From: DASPXY01 sp038227745
GTDB lineage: Bacteria; Planctomycetota; Planctomycetia; Gemmatales; Gemmataceae
DNA: 7,343 nt
Assembly: GCA_038227745.1 (NCBI GenBank)
Contig: JBBRPS010000524.1
Span: 1 to 7,343, forward strand
Direction: 5' to 3'
Shown here: positions 5,701-7,343 of the stretch, one piece after another
How the letters are laid out: each line of letters starts with the position of its first letter
How positions within the stretch are numbered: the stretch's first letter is position 1
The notes under the pieces: generated by a model
The model's database searches: none
Told to the model about the DNA's origin: nothing
What the model saw: only the letters and a program-made list of their open reading frames with translations
Translations under genes and position numbers: made by a program

Positions 5701-6142
5701 CAAGCGCAAGGACTGGTCGGCCGGGCTGAGGACGCTGCTGCACGTGGCGTCGGGCTGGTACTATTTCGGCATGGAGGCGGAGGCCCGTCCGGTCATGGAG
5801 GAGGCGCGCCTGCTGCTCTACCAGGGCGCGCTGGACGCGCGCGAGCAGACGAAGCTGGCGTGCGCCTACGCCGGCACTATCGGCCAGGCGCCGGTGGACC
5901 TGGCGCTGCAGTCCATCGACGAGATGTTCCAGAAGCTGACGAAGGTGTGCGACACGTTCACGACGAATGCGTATTATTCGCTGTCGCAGCTGGACGTGGT
6001 CGAGGCGGTGGTGCTGGCGGTGGTGACGGAGGATTTCGCCCTGGGCACGATGGCCCGCCGCTGGCTGGACGACGAGGAGTTCCTGATCCGCCGCCGCGTT
6101 CACGCCGACGTGCATGCCTTGATGGGACAGGCGCAACTGTAA
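2747..6142 (+). CDS. Large bpX/fvm-like protein of a MoxR-type system, 1131 aa
   Basis: No catalytic motif is visible, so a scaffold, sensor or substrate-recognition role next to the AAA+ ATPase is the best inference. Residues 1-410 are beta-rich with few long helices (for example MTVLYFPDLDTLQLSL, VLFELSGPGELPGLVSEILR, LWVEIGHTHPLL, GKIVLLRPPRDWVFLDD, LPNLFLPVG). Residues 411-468 are a Lys/Arg/Pro/Gly/Thr-rich linker. Residues 469-1131 are almost wholly helical. TPR-like helix pairs are seen near 496-525, 699-734 (AYANLILAYGLARLGEEQRA) and 988-1030. There is no signal peptide or membrane span. I chose ATG 2747, which gives a natural N-terminus. Possible GTG 2702 and TTG 2693 or 2708 starts lie inside the upstream palindrome and add proline-rich residues of unlikely coding character. 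No good ribosome site precedes 2747. The architecture resembles the large accessory proteins of MoxR-vWA ternary systems; the exact class is not decided. Confidence 0.9.
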   Translation: MTVLYFPDLDTLQLSLTSGVVPPAVSQEPVSAAFDADGHVWLKASVALPRPVQNELRRLGVHVVKSLDAADVRDYSCWPQLIPLQREATPQTPGGQTPVLFELSGPGELPGLVSEILRLGNDRQGFRWVRDDSDSPVLLRVVGPPYYSLLRALDRDGQGDAPRAYLERSPRLWVEIGHTHPLLAQLKAPEGKIVLLRPPRDWVFLDDVPYRDVYDILEFALPAVATRWQDAALTQKLTVPLRLTLGGGQDSPELWVLREHAIETLDDFVRSADDQLLARLSFAVGEGGGRDRVIVLRVRPSRMPPPVLVLKGAQGFRPFLKLPNLFLPVGARLHPPLRRDAVRRLFADDPDLVTWLFPNGDATFTPENLPDNVFRPLTDWIDYVLDHNHVALNAWMQSMQFEFESFVCKDDQDPRQDKSKRPARAPKGGRKDTTTEVGTGGATTTFQAINKSRKKEIEEPLPELPRAEPSELQIQLTALERTFLDMEGGLDAPQRQSLWPRLALLNSALGNTSDATLCYVHALWEDSPQASQWARTWLWTENKGREQELPAQELDRILNGKEPSLADVRRLSACVVAAAHREPPPPEVIKRLRPIQEFLQQHEPLLPVRAAWLVGLALYRLSHGDVLALTRTRDRLLERLFKNGLSAELDLPTFLRFSGVRSSDRFRAFRDWLLPLPEKIRRWIHDVNRKGLDADPADTEAYANLILAYGLARLGEEQRARDLHARARKALVERSDVHSFLLEAFGHRIQQALEGKPPSGPLPPEQLEYLEHMERIPRYMVDRLRQHSRILEPHEKINPYRSWQVRYFDELGQKLAALPDIIERAELEKTVVGLLASTRGNAAKERLRRSRVVIAALGVAPRIGEAFAKEVLTDAVPGCTALAEAMEKAEPAEKANFLMEQADLLEKAIFVAAHFDQSAHVQGLVARFQSLLHTLHGASGGQAVDSLAGQCFRGLRKLGLRDEIHAMLGQMAEVVTGGRSPADLRKRKDWSAGLRTLLHVASGWYYFGMEAEARPVMEEARLLLYQGALDAREQTKLACAYAGTIGQAPVDLALQSIDEMFQKLTKVCDTFTTNAYYSLSQLDVVEAVVLAVVTEDFALGTMARRWLDDEEFLIRRRVHADVHALMGQAQL

Positions 6143-6148
6143 TCCCTC

Positions 6149-6213
6149 CGTGGCGACAAGCAGCCTTGCTTGTCGCGCCGGGACAGCGACAAGCAAGGCT
6201 GCTTGTCGCCACG
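6149..6213. repeat. Long inverted repeat with self-complementary arms (REP/BIME-like)
   Basis: Arms 6149-6176 and 6186-6213 are perfect 28-bp inverted repeats around a 9-base spacer. Within each arm a further hairpin is possible: GCGACAAGCA and TGCTTGTCGC pair across GCCT in the left arm, and the right arm mirrors this across AGGC. The DNA or RNA can therefore fold as one 28-bp stem or as two adjacent 10-bp stems. It fills most of the 105-base gap between the large gene and the ATPase gene. The form is that of a REP pair (BIME), of the kind spread by REP-associated tyrosine transposases; no such gene is in the window. There is no T-run, so a strong terminator is unlikely. Confidence 0.9.
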
Positions 6214-6247
6214 AGAAGACCGCAACCGACCCCGAGGATATACCTAC

Positions 6248-7294
6248 ATGGCCACCAAGATCGCCAACGCCGCCGCGGTCCAAACGCCGAACGAGGAATG
6301 GACCCTGCAGCAGCTTCAGGCCGAGGCCGAGGACCTGCGCAAGCGCCTCAACCACTTCCGCACCTCGCTCGGCCGCTTCTTCGTCGAGAAGCAGGAGCTG
6401 ATCGACCTGATGCTGATTGCGGCCATCGCCCAGGAGCCGCTGCTGCTGGTCGGCCCTCCGGGGACCGCCAAGTCCGACCTGGTGCTGAAATTCAAGGACG
6501 CGCTCGGCCTCGAAGAGGGCGACTACTTCGAGTACATGCTGACGCGCTTCACCGAGCCGTCGGAGATCATCGGGCCAATCGACATCAGCCAGCTGCGCGA
6601 GGGCCGCTACATCCGCCGCGAGCAGGGCAAGCTGCCGACCTGCCGCCTGGCGTTCCTCGACGAGATCTTCAAGTCGAACTCGGCGATCCTCAACATCCTG
6701 CTGACGATCATCAACGAGCGGAAGTTCTACCAGGACGGCGTGCCGCAGCCGGTGCGCCTGCGCGTGCTGTTCGCGGCGACCAACGAGGTACCCGAGCAGG
6801 GCGAGCTGGCCGCCCTCAAGGACCGCTTCGTCCTCAAGGTCGAGAGCCGCTCGGTACAGGAACACCACTTCACCGAGCTGATCGACGCCGGCCTGCAGTC
6901 GGAGGTGTACCGCAGTCTCAATCAGAAGCCGTGGGCCGAGAACCACTGTTCGCTGGAGGACATCGTCAAGGCGCACCGCTACCTGACGCACCTGTTCGCC
7001 AAGCGGCAGCGCAGCGGCCGCGATGAGGAGGTGACCGACCGGCACCAGTTCTTTCCGCCGGACGTCTTCCGCGAGTTCCAGCGGCTCGTGAAGACGCTGG
7101 TGCGCGACGATCGGATCTTCGTGAGCGACCGCAAGCTGGTGAAGCTGTACAAGCTGTTCCGCATCCGGGCGTGGCTGTTCCACGGCGGCACGGTGACGCG
7201 CGACGACCTGCGGTTGCTGGCGTACCTGGGCGAGACGCATCAGGAGATGGCGCTGCTGCGCGACAAGGTGCCGGCGCTGCTCGGCGATGCGTGA
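6248..7294 (+). CDS. MoxR/RavA-family AAA+ ATPase, 348 aa
   Basis: This is a cytoplasmic chaperone-like ATPase. MoxR proteins use ATP hydrolysis to remodel partners, usually with a vWA protein that binds metal. The N-terminal region (1-57) holds a helix (EWTLQQLQAEAEDLRKRLNH) and FFVEKQELIDLMLIAA. The Walker A is GPPGTAKS (69-76), with Lys75 and Ser76. The Walker B is LAFLDEI (134-140), with Asp138 and Glu139. Sensor 1 is FAATNE, with Asn179. LKDRFVLKV follows at 190-198, where Arg193 is the likely arginine finger. FVSDRKLVKLYKLFRIRAWL (291-310) is the sensor 2/lid motif typical of the RavA branch (SDRR-like, Arg295). ATG 6248 is preferred because GAGG at 6234-6237 is well placed. An upstream in-frame GTG or ATG would translate the inverted repeat. 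The length is normal for the family. The vWA partner is not in the window and would be expected outside it, most likely downstream. Confidence 0.97.
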   Translation: MATKIANAAAVQTPNEEWTLQQLQAEAEDLRKRLNHFRTSLGRFFVEKQELIDLMLIAAIAQEPLLLVGPPGTAKSDLVLKFKDALGLEEGDYFEYMLTRFTEPSEIIGPIDISQLREGRYIRREQGKLPTCRLAFLDEIFKSNSAILNILLTIINERKFYQDGVPQPVRLRVLFAATNEVPEQGELAALKDRFVLKVESRSVQEHHFTELIDAGLQSEVYRSLNQKPWAENHCSLEDIVKAHRYLTHLFAKRQRSGRDEEVTDRHQFFPPDVFREFQRLVKTLVRDDRIFVSDRKLVKLYKLFRIRAWLFHGGTVTRDDLRLLAYLGETHQEMALLRDKVPALLGDA

Positions 7295-7321
7295 AACCTG
7301 ATGAGCGAATGGGCAACACAC

Positions 7322-7343
7322 AAGCCCGACGCGCCAGCGAGGG
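7322..7343. repeat. Apparent start of a planctomycete dispersed repeat, cut by the window edge
   Basis: The last bases end GCCCGACGCGCCAGCGAGGG, a motif I recall as a common intergenic repeat in Gemmata-type genomes (it translates as SPTRQRG). An ATG at 7301 opens MSEWATHKPDAPAR to the edge without a clear ribosome site. I read this as the lead-in to the repeat and not as a gene, but a downstream gene starting there cannot be excluded. Confidence 0.4.

Noticed and set aside
6170..6247. A longer start for the MoxR ATPase
   Set aside because: The extra 26 residues are the translation of the inverted repeat. ATG 6248 has a GAGG site at suitable distance.
4240..7026. A 928-codon open frame on the plus strand in another frame
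   Set aside because: Composition is almost all Ala/Gly/Arg/Pro, it crosses the boundary between two real genes and translates the inverted repeat. It is an out-of-frame shadow.
2675..7321. A 1548-codon open frame on the minus strand
   Set aside because: It lies opposite two convincing plus-strand genes, is rich in Arg/Gln/Ala/Val/Leu with no recognisable domain, and runs through both palindromes. High GC at third codon positions of the true genes removes antisense stops.
1..7343. CRISPR array, diversity-generating repeats, group II intron or retron
   Set aside because: No regularly spaced direct repeats, reverse transcriptase motifs or template/variable repeat pairs are visible on either strand.

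Overview
The window is GC-rich, and several features point to a planctomycete, most likely a Gemmataceae-type genome. These are the decayed toxin-antitoxin genes, a small ParB-like protein paired with a DWRLGQ-type partner, a nuclease-like protein ending in 'ERLKGLSPEE' repeats, and REP-like palindromes of a kind I recall from that phylum. This placement rests on recognised sequence style, not on a marker gene. All convincing genes are on the + strand.

Region 1 (1-1515) is a decayed accessory stretch, visibly less GC-rich than the right two thirds. It holds the end of an upstream gene, a hypothetical 93-residue gene, two C-terminal remnants of BrnT (DUF497) toxins on either side of an intact Phd/YefM antitoxin, and the C-terminal part of an Rpn/PD-(D/E)XK-like gene. 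That last gene is split by a 278-bp element with 20/21 terminal inverted repeats and a perfect 8-bp target duplication. Removing the element and one duplication copy restores the reading frame to a natural C-terminus, so this is a clear non-autonomous (MITE-like) insertion.

Region 2 (1516-2305) holds three small genes. They are a helical hypothetical protein, a stand-alone ParB-like protein, and a partner that overlaps it by 4 bp (ATGA). The last two look like a translationally coupled pair.

Region 3 (2399-7294) is the centrepiece and is very GC-rich. It encodes a 90-residue protein with a strong Shine-Dalgarno sequence, a 1131-residue protein (beta-rich N-terminal part, low-complexity linker, long helical TPR-like part), and a 348-residue MoxR/RavA-type AAA+ ATPase with intact Walker A, Walker B, sensor 1 and sensor 2-like motifs. 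The layout fits one of the MoxR-vWA 'ternary' systems predicted by comparative genomics to act in biological conflict (the bpX or fvm/FtsH classes). The vWA partner and the third component would have to lie outside the window. The three genes are separated by two REP-like palindromes: a perfect 28-bp palindrome before the large gene, and a 28-bp-arm inverted repeat before the ATPase whose arms are each hairpins. A third repeat of planctomycete type appears to start at the right edge.

No rRNA, tRNA, CRISPR array or riboswitch is visible. The very long open frames on the minus strand and in alternative plus frames over 2.7-7.3 kb are by-products of GC-rich third codon positions.
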